NCBI RefSeq assembly: GCF_000420085.1
Contig: NZ_ATUG01000003.1
Location: forward strand, 868,001-932,000
Length of the DNA: 64,000 nt
Reading direction: 5' to 3'
From: Desulfospira joergensenii DSM 10085
Lineage (GTDB): Bacteria > Desulfobacterota > Desulfobacteria > Desulfobacterales > Desulfobacteraceae
In this document: positions 34,035 to 41,918 of the stretch, one piece after another
Layout: each line of letters starts with the position of its first letter
Position numbering within the stretch: position 1 is the stretch's first letter
Made by a program: the position numbers and the translations under genes
The notes under the pieces: generated by a model
What the model saw: the letters and a program-made list of their open reading frames with translations, nothing else
What the model was told of the DNA's origin: nothing
The model's database searches: none

Positions 34035-35083
34035 GATATTCTAAGGTATTTATTGAAGCCTTCGGGTATGAGCTGGCCCCCCATGTGGTGACCACCCGGG
34101 AAATCGAAGCCCGGCTCTCCCCGTTTTTTGACGCCGTGGGTTTTGAACCCGGCATGATCGAAGCCCTGACCGGTATCAAGGAAAGAAGGTATTGGGATGT
34201 GGACCACACCCTGGGAGAACATGCCGCCGCAGCCGGGCAAAAGGCCCTTGACGAAGCCGGTATCGATCCTTTGGACATCGGGGCGCTCTGTTTTTGCGGG
34301 GTGGGTCAGGACGGATTTGAACCGGCCACCTCCTGCTCCATTGCCGACAGGCTCAATATCAGCCGGGACGCCCATGTCTACGATGTGAAATCCGCATGTC
34401 TGGGCATGGTCACGGGCATGGTCCATGTGGCCAACGAGATCGAGCTGGGAAATATCCGGGCCGGGCTTGTGGTCTCCTGCGAAACGGCCCGGCAGATCGT
34501 GGATGCCACCATAGAGGAGATCAACACCCACAAGAGTATTGAATTCTACAAAGAGGCCGTGGCCACCATGACCGGGGGATCCGGAGCCTGTGCCGTGCTT
34601 CTCACCGACGGCACACTCGGGGATCCTGCCTTCCGGCGCCATGCCGTCAAAGGCGGGGTGGTAAAGAACGCCATCCAGCACCACGGACTCTGCCACTGGG
34701 GGTTTGAGGAAAAGGGAATGCCCACCCATTCCCGGGTCATCATGAGGACCCAGGCCCAGGGTGTTCTCGAACACGGGGTGGACCTGGCCCTGGAGACCTA
34801 TGAGATGTTCCGGAGGGAGTTTAACCTGCCCGAAAACAAGCCGGACAAATTCATCGCCCACCAGGTCGGAGCCGGCCACCACCACAGATTTTACTCCACC
34901 CTGGGAATTGATATGTCCAAGGATTTTACCACCTTTCCCTTTCTGGGCAACGTGGGAACCGTTTCCCTGCCCATTACGGCAGCCATTGCCGATGAAAGGG
35001 GGTTTCTTGAGCCTGGTGATTTTGTGGCTTTCCTGGGGGTGGGCTCCGGACTCAACTGCTATATATTAGGTGTGGAATGGTAG
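34031..35083 (+). CDS. oleA: OleA-like thiolase: acyl-CoA head-to-head condensing enzyme
   Basis: A 350-residue FabH-fold thiolase. In long-chain olefin synthesis OleA condenses two fatty acyl-CoAs to a beta-keto acid. Cys123 (KSACLGM), His277 (AHQVGAGHHH) and Asn307 (GNVGTVSLP) form the triad, and the ending GVGSGLNCYIL matches OleA closely. The usual OleA motif GNIGPAS reads GNVGTVS here. The ATG at 34031 overlaps the stop of the PfaC-like gene and has a GGAG site; oleB overlaps its end. A FabH-like role in fatty acid synthesis is the main alternative, but oleB and oleC alongside argue against it. Confidence 0.87.
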   Translation: MRYSKVFIEAFGYELAPHVVTTREIEARLSPFFDAVGFEPGMIEALTGIKERRYWDVDHTLGEHAAAAGQKALDEAGIDPLDIGALCFCGVGQDGFEPATSCSIADRLNISRDAHVYDVKSACLGMVTGMVHVANEIELGNIRAGLVVSCETARQIVDATIEEINTHKSIEFYKEAVATMTGGSGACAVLLTDGTLGDPAFRRHAVKGGVVKNAIQHHGLCHWGFEEKGMPTHSRVIMRTQAQGVLEHGVDLALETYEMFRREFNLPENKPDKFIAHQVGAGHHHRFYSTLGIDMSKDFTTFPFLGNVGTVSLPITAAIADERGFLEPGDFVAFLGVGSGLNCYILGVEW

Positions 35084-36027
35084 ACCGAATCATCAACGGC
35101 AAGCGGCTGACCACAGAAGGATTTGAGGATCTCTACCCCTTTGAACCTCATTTTCTGGATATCAACGGACATACCCTCCATTACCTGGACCAGGGCGATG
35201 GTCCGCCTCTCCTCATGGTTCACGGGAACCCCACCTGGTCTTTTTACTTCCGCCACCTGATCCCCCCTTTATCTGAAAATTTCCGGACCATTGTACCGGA
35301 CCACATGGGATGCGGATTTTCAGACAAACCCCCTGCCGGGTCCGGCCCTGAAACAGATCCCGGAACCTATGATTATACCCTGGCCTCCCGGGTCAGGGAC
35401 CTGGACAGTCTGGTATCCAGCCTCGATTTTCCTGCCGGATCCGGGGAAAAAATCAGCCTCATCGTCCATGACTGGGGGGGCATGATCGGCCTGGCCTGGG
35501 CCCTGGACAACCTGGACAGGATCGATAAACTGGTGATCACCAACACCTCTGGATTTTTTCTCCCCCCCGGAAAAACATTTCCTTTGGCGCTGTGGATGAT
35601 AAAATACCTTAGGTTTCTGGCCGTGCCCGCCGTCCTTGGATTCAATGCCTTTTCCGGTGGGGCCGCGGTTCTGGGCTCGGAGACTCCCCTGGATCATCCG
35701 GTGAAAAAAGGACTGACCGCTCCCTATAACTCCTGGAGAAACCGCATCGCCACCTTAAAATTTGTCCAGGATATACCGATAACTAAAAAAGACAGATCCT
35801 GGACCATTGTCGACCATGTGGACCGGAATCTGACCAAACTCGATCCGGACCGGCTACTGTTTTTATGGGGGGCAAAGGACTTTGTATTTGATACCAAGTT
35901 CCTGGATGAATTCCAAAGACGCTTTCCCAACGCCAGGTCCCATGTTTTTAAAGACGCAGGCCACTATCTTTTTGAAGATAAACCCAAGCAGACCCTGGAC
36001 CTGATCAAAGATTTTTTAAGTGGCTAG
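35077..36027 (+). CDS. oleB: OleB-like alpha/beta hydrolase (beta-lactone decarboxylase)
   Basis: A 316-residue haloalkane-dehalogenase-like hydrolase. OleB removes CO2 from the cis-beta-lactone to give an internal olefin. The oxyanion region is VHGNPTWSFYFRHL, the nucleophile Asp132 is in VHDWGGMIG, and the catalytic His296 is in DAGHYLFEDKP. The Asp (not Ser) nucleophile is diagnostic of this group. It overlaps oleA by seven bases. Without the neighbours it would be called a haloalkane dehalogenase. Confidence 0.87.
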   Translation: MVDRIINGKRLTTEGFEDLYPFEPHFLDINGHTLHYLDQGDGPPLLMVHGNPTWSFYFRHLIPPLSENFRTIVPDHMGCGFSDKPPAGSGPETDPGTYDYTLASRVRDLDSLVSSLDFPAGSGEKISLIVHDWGGMIGLAWALDNLDRIDKLVITNTSGFFLPPGKTFPLALWMIKYLRFLAVPAVLGFNAFSGGAAVLGSETPLDHPVKKGLTAPYNSWRNRIATLKFVQDIPITKKDRSWTIVDHVDRNLTKLDPDRLLFLWGAKDFVFDTKFLDEFQRRFPNARSHVFKDAGHYLFEDKPKQTLDLIKDFLSG

Positions 36028-36068
36028 AGGTTTTGACTTTTTCATTCAGCCGGGGTAAAAAAACAGCC

Positions 36069-36821
36069 ATGTTAGGATTTGGGAAAAAAAAGAAAAAGGG
36101 CAAGGAGAGTGATTCCCTGCTGCCGGATGATCTAGAAGATCAAAAAGGGGAAAATAAGAAAACAGAGGGTGCCAAGGCTTTGCCCCAAACTGAGACGGAT
36201 GTTCCAGCGCCAAAGAAAAAAAAGGGAAAGAAAATTGCCGGCCTGAAAAATCTTTTCACCAAAAAGAGAATCTTCATCTTTGTCCTCCTTCTTTTGCTGG
36301 GGGGCGGTGCATATACCGGCTATTCCCTGTTCTTTGCCAAAAAGCCGGAGAAACTTGTATATACAAAAAAGAAACTGGAGCATGTGTCCCTGCCCCAGGA
36401 GATGCTTAAATTCAGTTTCGACCATTTCCCTTCCCTTTACCAGGCATTTCTCTCCTTTAACTCGGAGATCAATATTTTTAACACCGAGATTCAGAGGATT
36501 GAGACCATCGGCCAGAAATACCCCGAGCAGTTGAAGATTGCGGACCGGGAAAAAAAGGTTTGGGAAAAATCAAAAAATGGTCTGTTAAAGGCGTTTTTGA
36601 AAATAGAAAAGCCCATCCGGGAAATCTATGTCCTCTATCAGGTCAACCCGGAACAGGGAAAGACTATGATTGCCGATAAAACCGAAGAACTGACCCAGAC
36701 CGCAGAGGAAGCCCTGGCAAATGCCCGGGAGCAGAGCGACAAACTAAAGAAGAATCAGGAACCGGAACCGGATGGTTTTTTCCCGGGCCTGATTTTTAAA
36801 CTCAAAAAGAAATTTCTATGA
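36069..36821 (+). CDS. Unknown single-pass membrane protein inside the ole cluster
   Basis: About 250 residues, not recognised. The N-terminal 70 residues are Lys-rich and acidic in blocks (GFGKKKKKGKESDS, APKKKKGKKIAGLKNLF), then comes one membrane helix (IFIFVLLLLLGGGAYTGYSLFF, about 78-99). The rest is a predicted helical or coiled-coil part (FNSEINIFNTEIQRIETIGQKYPEQLKIADREKKVW...) with a basic ending LIFKLKKKFL. The ATG at 36069 is preferred; one at 36033 is in frame. It overlaps oleC by four bases, so it is translated as part of the ole operon. It could anchor or scaffold the Ole enzymes, which are known to form large assemblies; this is inference. Confidence 0.75.
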   Translation: MLGFGKKKKKGKESDSLLPDDLEDQKGENKKTEGAKALPQTETDVPAPKKKKGKKIAGLKNLFTKKRIFIFVLLLLLGGGAYTGYSLFFAKKPEKLVYTKKKLEHVSLPQEMLKFSFDHFPSLYQAFLSFNSEINIFNTEIQRIETIGQKYPEQLKIADREKKVWEKSKNGLLKAFLKIEKPIREIYVLYQVNPEQGKTMIADKTEELTQTAEEALANAREQSDKLKKNQEPEPDGFFPGLIFKLKKKFL

Positions 36822-38467
36822 CCCGATATACCAATATTGCACTGAGCCTTGCCCGGACAAGAGAACTTTATCCCTATAAGCGAGCCGTGGTCTGTCCGGC
36901 CGGTCGGGACAGAAGCGGACGGGTCCGTTACAGCCAGCTTAATTTTACCCAGCTTGACATCCTGTCGGATCAATTGGCCTTTGGCCTGACCGAGACGGGC
37001 ATCACCCGGGGGACCCGGACCATCCTCATGGTCACGCCGGGCATTGATTTTTTCATCACCATCTTCGCCATGTTCAAGGCCGGGGCTGTTCCCGTGGTGG
37101 TGGATCCGGGAATGGGCATCGACCGCATGCTCCAATGCCTGAAACAGGGCAGGCCCGGGGCCTTTATCGGCATTGAAAAGGCCCATGTACTCAGAACCCT
37201 GAAACCCAAATATTTTCAGAGCGTCAAGCATTGGGTCACCGTGGGGAAAAGATGGTTCTGGGGCGGACAGACCCTGGACCAGCTCATCCTTGACACCCAA
37301 GAGTCCTTCCCCAAGGCCCCCACCACATGGGATGAAACCGCAGCCATCGTATTTACCACCGGGTCCACCGGCCCGGCCAAGGGCGTGGTATATACCCACG
37401 GTAACTTTGATGCCCAGATCCGGCAGATCCAGGCCCATTTTAAGATCGGCCCGGACGAGATCGATCTGCCCACCTTCCCCTTGTTTGCCCTGTTTGATCC
37501 TGCCCTGGGCATGACCGCAGTGATCCCGGACATGGATCCCACCAAACCGGCCCAGGTCGACCCGACCAAAATCATTGAAGCCATTGATAACCACGGGGTG
37601 ACCAATATGTTTGCCTCCCCTGCCCTGCTGAACCGGGTGGGAAAATACGGAAGGGAAAATGGAATCAAACTACCCTCCCTGCAGCGGGTGGTCTCTGCCG
37701 GAGCCCCGGTTTCACCGGCCAATATGGAGCAGTTCTCATCCATGCTGACCGGAGATGCCCAGATCCACACCCCTTACGGTGCCACGGAGGCCGTGCCCAT
37801 TATCTCCATCGAATCCAATGAGATCCTTTCCGAGACCCGGAGCCTGAGTGAACAGGGTTTTGGCATGTGCATCGGCAGGCCCATCTGCGATACCCGGATA
37901 GAGATCATCGAGATCACGGATGATCCCATTTCCAGAATCAGCGATGCCCGGTCCGTGCCGGAGAACCAGGTCGGAGAGATCATCGTTAACGCCGATCTGG
38001 CTACTGAAAATTATTTCAACAACCGCGAGGCAGATCTTCTGGCAAAAATTGAGGACCCCAACGGATCTTTCTGGCACCGCATGGGAGATCTGGGCTGGAT
38101 GGATTCCAAGGGCAGGATCTGGTTTTGCGGACGGAAAAGCCATCGGGTGATCACGGAAAAAGAGACCCTGTTTACCATTCCCGTAGAGGCTCTGTTCAAC
38201 AATCACGAAAAGGTCTATAGGAGCGCCCTGACCGGGGTGGGTCCCAGACACAGACAAATTCCGGTGATCTTCATCGAACCCGGAACAAAGATTTCCAATA
38301 AAAAAGAATTTTTAAAAGAACTCCACGACCTTGCCAGATCCAATCCTCTGACCGCAGACATTGAACATATCTTTATCGAGAAATCCTTTCCCGTGGATAT
38401 CCGTCACAATTCAAAGATATTCCGGGAAAAACTGGCAATCATCGCCAAGAAGAAACTGAAACTTTAA
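36818..38467 (+). CDS. oleC: OleC-like AMP-dependent beta-lactone synthetase
   Basis: A 549-residue member of the adenylate-forming superfamily. OleC turns a beta-hydroxy acid into a beta-lactone with ATP. Motif A3 is VFTTGSTGPAKGVVYTHG (about 178-195), A5 is YGATEAVPI (about 320), A7 is MGDLGWMDSKGRIWFCGRKSHRV (about 422). A Tyr/Asp-rich lipid pocket cannot be judged by eye. GRKSHRV and FALFDPALGMTAVIPDMDPTKPA are typical OleC features. Its stop overlaps by four bases the stop of a convergent gene. OleD, the reductase that makes its substrate, is not in the window. Confidence 0.88.
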   Translation: MTRYTNIALSLARTRELYPYKRAVVCPAGRDRSGRVRYSQLNFTQLDILSDQLAFGLTETGITRGTRTILMVTPGIDFFITIFAMFKAGAVPVVVDPGMGIDRMLQCLKQGRPGAFIGIEKAHVLRTLKPKYFQSVKHWVTVGKRWFWGGQTLDQLILDTQESFPKAPTTWDETAAIVFTTGSTGPAKGVVYTHGNFDAQIRQIQAHFKIGPDEIDLPTFPLFALFDPALGMTAVIPDMDPTKPAQVDPTKIIEAIDNHGVTNMFASPALLNRVGKYGRENGIKLPSLQRVVSAGAPVSPANMEQFSSMLTGDAQIHTPYGATEAVPIISIESNEILSETRSLSEQGFGMCIGRPICDTRIEIIEITDDPISRISDARSVPENQVGEIIVNADLATENYFNNREADLLAKIEDPNGSFWHRMGDLGWMDSKGRIWFCGRKSHRVITEKETLFTIPVEALFNNHEKVYRSALTGVGPRHRQIPVIFIEPGTKISNKKEFLKELHDLARSNPLTADIEHIFIEKSFPVDIRHNSKIFREKLAIIAKKKLKL

Positions 38468-39765
38468 TCCGGAAGAAGATCATAGAAATACATCATCACA
38501 TCCGAGCGGGTGACGATGCCGATGATCTTATCCTCCTGGACCACGGGTATCCGGCCGATATCGTGCTTAATCATGAGCCGGGCCGCCTCCACTGCGCTCC
38601 GGTCGGGGCCGATGACCACGGGGTTCCGGGCCATGAAGGCCTTGATTGGGGACTGCATCTCCTTTGATTTTCTGACCTTTTTGAAATCTCTCCTGGAGAC
38701 CACGCCGACGATCTTTTCGTCATCATCCACCACGGGCATGCCCGTACACCCCATATCCCTTAAGATCATGACCACTTCCTCCACCAGAGTGTCCTCGTGG
38801 ACGGTCATCACCGGATAGGACATGATGTCCGAAAGCATGACCGAGGAATGCTGATTCCCGTTGATCAGGTCTGTGATCATCTCCTCAACGGCATCGGGAT
38901 TGGCCGCCTTGATCAGGGTGGAGCCGGCGCCGGGATGGCCTCCGCCCCCCATGCTCCGCATGATCATGCCGATATTGATCTCGTCCACCCCGCTCCGGCC
39001 GATGACCATGCACTTGTTCTGCTCCGCATCCCTGAAAATGCCAAAGGCGGCATCCACATTGATGATCTCCCGGTACATCTGCATCACCATGGCCAGGTTC
39101 TGAACCCGCCCCTGGATCTCCTGTCTGCAGATACTCACGGTAAATCCATTCATCTCGGTCCGGGTTCCGCTCTGGATCATCTCGTGGAGGATATCTTTCT
39201 GCTGCCGGCCGTAGGCCTGCTTTAAAAAGGTGGAAAGAATATTCAGGTCTGCCTTTCTGTCCAGCAAAAATCCCGCGGCAAAGGCATCTTCCGCCAGGGT
39301 GGAGGGAAAGGTCAGGTTGCCGGTATCTTCATAGAGCCCCAGTAAAAAGAGGGTGGCCTGGATGGGGGTGATCAGTTTTCTCTGTTTCTGGATCTCCTGA
39401 ACCAGCAGAGTAATGGCGGCTCCGGTCTCCCGGACATGGGTTTCACTTCCCTCCATATCACCGTCCGGGTGATGGTCCCAGATAATGATGTTCAGATCCG
39501 GTTTATCCCTAAGAACCTGAATCCGGCTGTCCAGCCGGTTCCAGGAATGGGTGTCGACCACGATCAGGGTATCGGCCTCCTCGGGATAGATTTCCTTGGG
39601 AGTGTAAAGATCAAAAAGATCCTTGTGAATGGCCAGAAACCCCTTGAGGTTGGCATTGAAAAATCCCGGCAGAACCGGCTTGGCATCCGGATAGATCAGG
39701 GTTGCTGCCACTAGGCATGCCAGGGCGTCAAAATCAGATCCCTTATGGGTGGTAATCAGTTTCAT
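38464..39765 (-). CDS. DHH-DHHA1 phosphoesterase with paired CBS domains
   Basis: A 433-residue protein. The N-terminal DHH part has THKGSDFDALAC, VVDTHSW and IIWDHHPDGD, the metal-binding motifs of the DHH family. The DHHA1 part ends with MGGGGHPGAGSTLI. Residues of about 310-430 are two CBS domains (DIMSYPVMTVHEDTLVEEV, FMARNPVVIGPDRSAVEA) that usually bind adenine nucleotides. In many related bacteria this architecture is fused to a CCA-adding polymerase domain; here the gene stops after the CBS pair. Likely roles are nanoRNase/oligonucleotide or cyclic dinucleotide phosphodiesterase. It overlaps the Mut7-C gene by four bases. Confidence 0.88.
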   Translation of the reverse strand: MKLITTHKGSDFDALACLVAATLIYPDAKPVLPGFFNANLKGFLAIHKDLFDLYTPKEIYPEEADTLIVVDTHSWNRLDSRIQVLRDKPDLNIIIWDHHPDGDMEGSETHVRETGAAITLLVQEIQKQRKLITPIQATLFLLGLYEDTGNLTFPSTLAEDAFAAGFLLDRKADLNILSTFLKQAYGRQQKDILHEMIQSGTRTEMNGFTVSICRQEIQGRVQNLAMVMQMYREIINVDAAFGIFRDAEQNKCMVIGRSGVDEINIGMIMRSMGGGGHPGAGSTLIKAANPDAVEEMITDLINGNQHSSVMLSDIMSYPVMTVHEDTLVEEVVMILRDMGCTGMPVVDDDEKIVGVVSRRDFKKVRKSKEMQSPIKAFMARNPVVIGPDRSAVEAARLMIKHDIGRIPVVQEDKIIGIVTRSDVMMYFYDLLPD

Positions 39766-40556
39766 AGATCCTCAATCCTGGAAAAATTTTGGTCGGGGTT
39801 CCTTTGCCATTCTTGAAAGACCGGATGTTCCATGGTCCCCAGTTTCCGGACAATCTTAGCATAATGTGATCCTTTCCAGAAAACTTTTTTACACTCCGGG
39901 CATTGAAAAAATCTGGAAAAGTACTTTTGGGTTTTGGGCTCCAGCAGGGCCATTACATCTGCCTTGTCCCTGGGCTCAAGGCTTTTATTGCAATGGGAAC
40001 ACCGGGTAAAAAACCGGATCTTCCCGGAAAGTCCGAAAAAAACAAGGGTCTCTTCCAGCTGTTCATAGGGAAGATTGGATCGGATACGCCGGCCGAACTC
40101 TATCTTTTTTCTCTTGAGCAGTCCGGTATCCCGGGTCAATACGATGCGTTTTTCCCTTTCCGAAATATCGGCGATCTCCGGGTCTGAAAAAGAAGAGGAG
40201 CAGGCCGTGTCAAATCCCAGCAGCAGCATCAATTTTCCCAGTTTCATTACATTGACATCGGCCACGAACCGGATCCGGGCCAGGGGCCGGGGCCTCAGAA
40301 ACCCCGGCTTCAGAACATCAAAGGGAGGCTTAATTCCGGAGACGTCCAGAGCCCCGGTCCTCCCCGGGATGAATGCGAAATCCCGGGTCTGTTTTTCCAA
40401 TTCCATTCTGCCGACTTCCGTATGGGGAACCCCCTGGGACTCGATAATATCCTTGACCGAGGCTTTCCGGTCCATATCCAGGGCAAATCGCCTGCCCTGC
40501 TGTTCCTTTTTCAGGAAAAAGTCCAGATCCTCTGAAAATCGAATATAAATCCGCAT
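39762..40556 (-). CDS. Mut7-C RNase domain protein with N-terminal ubiquitin-like domain
   Basis: A 264-residue protein. Residues of about 1-85 look like a MoaD/ubiquitin-type beta-grasp domain, and 90-240 the Mut7-C PIN-like RNase domain (RFVADVNVMKLGKLMLLLGFDT, IVLTRDTGLLKRK, with acidic catalytic residues). A zinc ribbon is formed by CSHC and CPEC, followed by KVFWKGSHY. The family's role in RNA turnover is predicted, not shown. The ATG at 40556 gives the usual start; a TTG upstream is in frame. It is coupled to the DHH-CBS gene, which suggests a shared RNA-degradation task. Confidence 0.88.
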   Translation of the reverse strand: MRIYIRFSEDLDFFLKKEQQGRRFALDMDRKASVKDIIESQGVPHTEVGRMELEKQTRDFAFIPGRTGALDVSGIKPPFDVLKPGFLRPRPLARIRFVADVNVMKLGKLMLLLGFDTACSSSFSDPEIADISEREKRIVLTRDTGLLKRKKIEFGRRIRSNLPYEQLEETLVFFGLSGKIRFFTRCSHCNKSLEPRDKADVMALLEPKTQKYFSRFFQCPECKKVFWKGSHYAKIVRKLGTMEHPVFQEWQRNPDQNFSRIEDL

Positions 40557-40712
40557 GGCAGTATCCAATATACAAAATCAGGCCCAAAGGTCAACCCGGG
40601 AATCTGGAAACCCTCCTTGCGGTTGACAAGAATTCTTTAATTTAATACGTCTTCGCCATTGATTAATCCAAAAATAATGGGATAATGATAAAAAAACCAA
40701 CGGAGAATCCCC

Positions 40713-41183
40713 ATGAAAAAGAGCCTCACAATCTGTCTGATCCTGATTTCCGCACTTATCCTGGTATCGGCACTTCCCCTCCAGGCCCGGGACATTGCCC
40801 GCTTATCCAAGGGCCAGATGATTTATGTCCCGGCCTATTCCCATATCTACAGCGGAAACAAGGAACTTCCCTCCCTGCTGGCCGTCACCCTGAGCATTCG
40901 GAACACAGACCCCGCCTATCCCATCACCATCCATACCGTGGATTATTATGAGACCCAGGGCCTGCGGTTAAAGGGATTTATATCCTCCCCCCTGGTTTTA
41001 AATCCTTTGGAATCCTTCCGCTATATCATTCCGGAAAAGGATAAGGCCGGAGGATCCGGAGCCAATTTTATTGTTGAATGGAAAGCCGGCCGGCCGGTCA
41101 ATCCTCCCATTGTTGAAACCATCATGGTCGGCCCCCGGACCTCTTTCACCTCCCGGGGCCAGGAGATTTTTCCCTCGGATTAA
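40713..41183 (+). CDS. DUF3124 family exported protein
   Basis: A 156-residue protein with a signal peptide (MKKSLTICLILISALILVSALP, cleavage near LQA). The mature part is all-beta: KGQMIYVPAYSHIYSGNKELPSLLAVTLSIRNTD, TIHTVDYYETQGLRLKGFI, NPLESFRYIIPEKDKAGGSGANFIVEWKA, as in DUF3124. The function is unknown. ATG 40713 has a GGAGAA site. It stands alone between the Mut7-C gene and a pseudogene. Confidence 0.85.
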   Translation: MKKSLTICLILISALILVSALPLQARDIARLSKGQMIYVPAYSHIYSGNKELPSLLAVTLSIRNTDPAYPITIHTVDYYETQGLRLKGFISSPLVLNPLESFRYIIPEKDKAGGSGANFIVEWKAGRPVNPPIVETIMVGPRTSFTSRGQEIFPSD

Positions 41184-41226
41184 TTCCTCAACCGGCTTTA
41201 CGACCTGGCGGTTTCACTCCATTTCG

Positions 41227-41462
41227 TCAATGGCTCAATTCCGGGACGTTCTGCTCCGGAATCGTTGAACGGGGGAGGATGATTCTCTCCGGTATGATGG
41301 CCAGGTCCTGGGGCATGGGCATGCCGACCATCACCCTGATACTCCCGGGGCCTTACCCGGCCAGGAGATAGCCGATAATCTCGGGCTGCCTAAATCTTTG
41401 TGTAAGAAGGCTGCCAAAAAAGCTGCCGTCAGGATGATAATAATATCTGCGGCAATACCCAT
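41227..41462 (-). pseudogene. Remnant of a Kef-type cation/proton antiporter gene
   Basis: Minus strand: ATG at 41462 after an AGGA site, then MGIAADIIIILTAA; after one base is restored in a run of six T (about 41420), it continues FFGSLLTQRFRQPEIIGYLLAG. This is the typical start of CPA2/KefB-type antiporters. A stop codon follows at once, and the same frame goes on with about 40 residues (MPMPQDLAIIPERIILP...) to a TGA at 41227. Some 500 or more residues of the transporter are missing. So this is a gene with a frameshift, a stop and a large internal deletion. The match is to the family pattern by eye. Confidence 0.6.
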
Positions 41463-41918
41463 CAGACCGTCCTAAACAAAATGACAGATTCTGCAGGAAA
41501 AATTCTTTTCCCCATGATATATGAGTGGATTATCCGTTTCCAAATCCTTTTCATGTCAAATGTGTAATTTATTGGTGAACATCAAATTTCTCTTGACAAG
41601 ATCAATTTTATTGCCTTAGGGTGACGGAAACAAATCAAAGAAAAAAGGGTTGAATCTGATTTTTCAAAATTCAACCCGGATAACAGACCTTTGAACAAGC
41701 GTTGCCTGATCGATTAAAGCCATTTTAAACTTATGAATTTACAGAAAATTATCAATACTCCATTAAACCTATTCCAGAAAAGGTATATACGTATATATTT
41801 ACTTCCGGAGAAACTGCCGGCCCAAGAAATCCGCAAGCCTTTAAACGGGTATCTGTTTTAAGGGAAAACAGATACCCGGTCCAATGCTTTTATAACCCCA
41901 ATATGTTAGGAGCAAAAC
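41463..41918. promoter_or_regulatory. Leader and control region of the peptide/MttB operon
   Basis: No gene. It holds TTGACA at 41592 with no good -10, a hairpin with arms GGGTTGAAT (41647-41655) and ATTCAACCC (41669-41677), the palindrome TATATACGTATATA (41784-41797), and a hairpin with perfect 14-base arms, CGGGTATCTGTTTT (41846-41859) and its reverse complement (41865-41878). The last one ends 40 bases before the first start codon and could control translation or transcript stability of the binding-protein gene. Confidence 0.5.
41783..41798. promoter_or_regulatory. Candidate operator for the GntR/HutC regulator of this operon
   Basis: GTATATAC (41783-41790) fits the HutC-subfamily GntR operator pattern GT-N-TA-N-AC exactly and is followed directly by the near copy GTATATAT, inside a 14-base palindrome. 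The operon itself encodes a HutC-type regulator at 50172. Binding is inferred. Confidence 0.4.
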
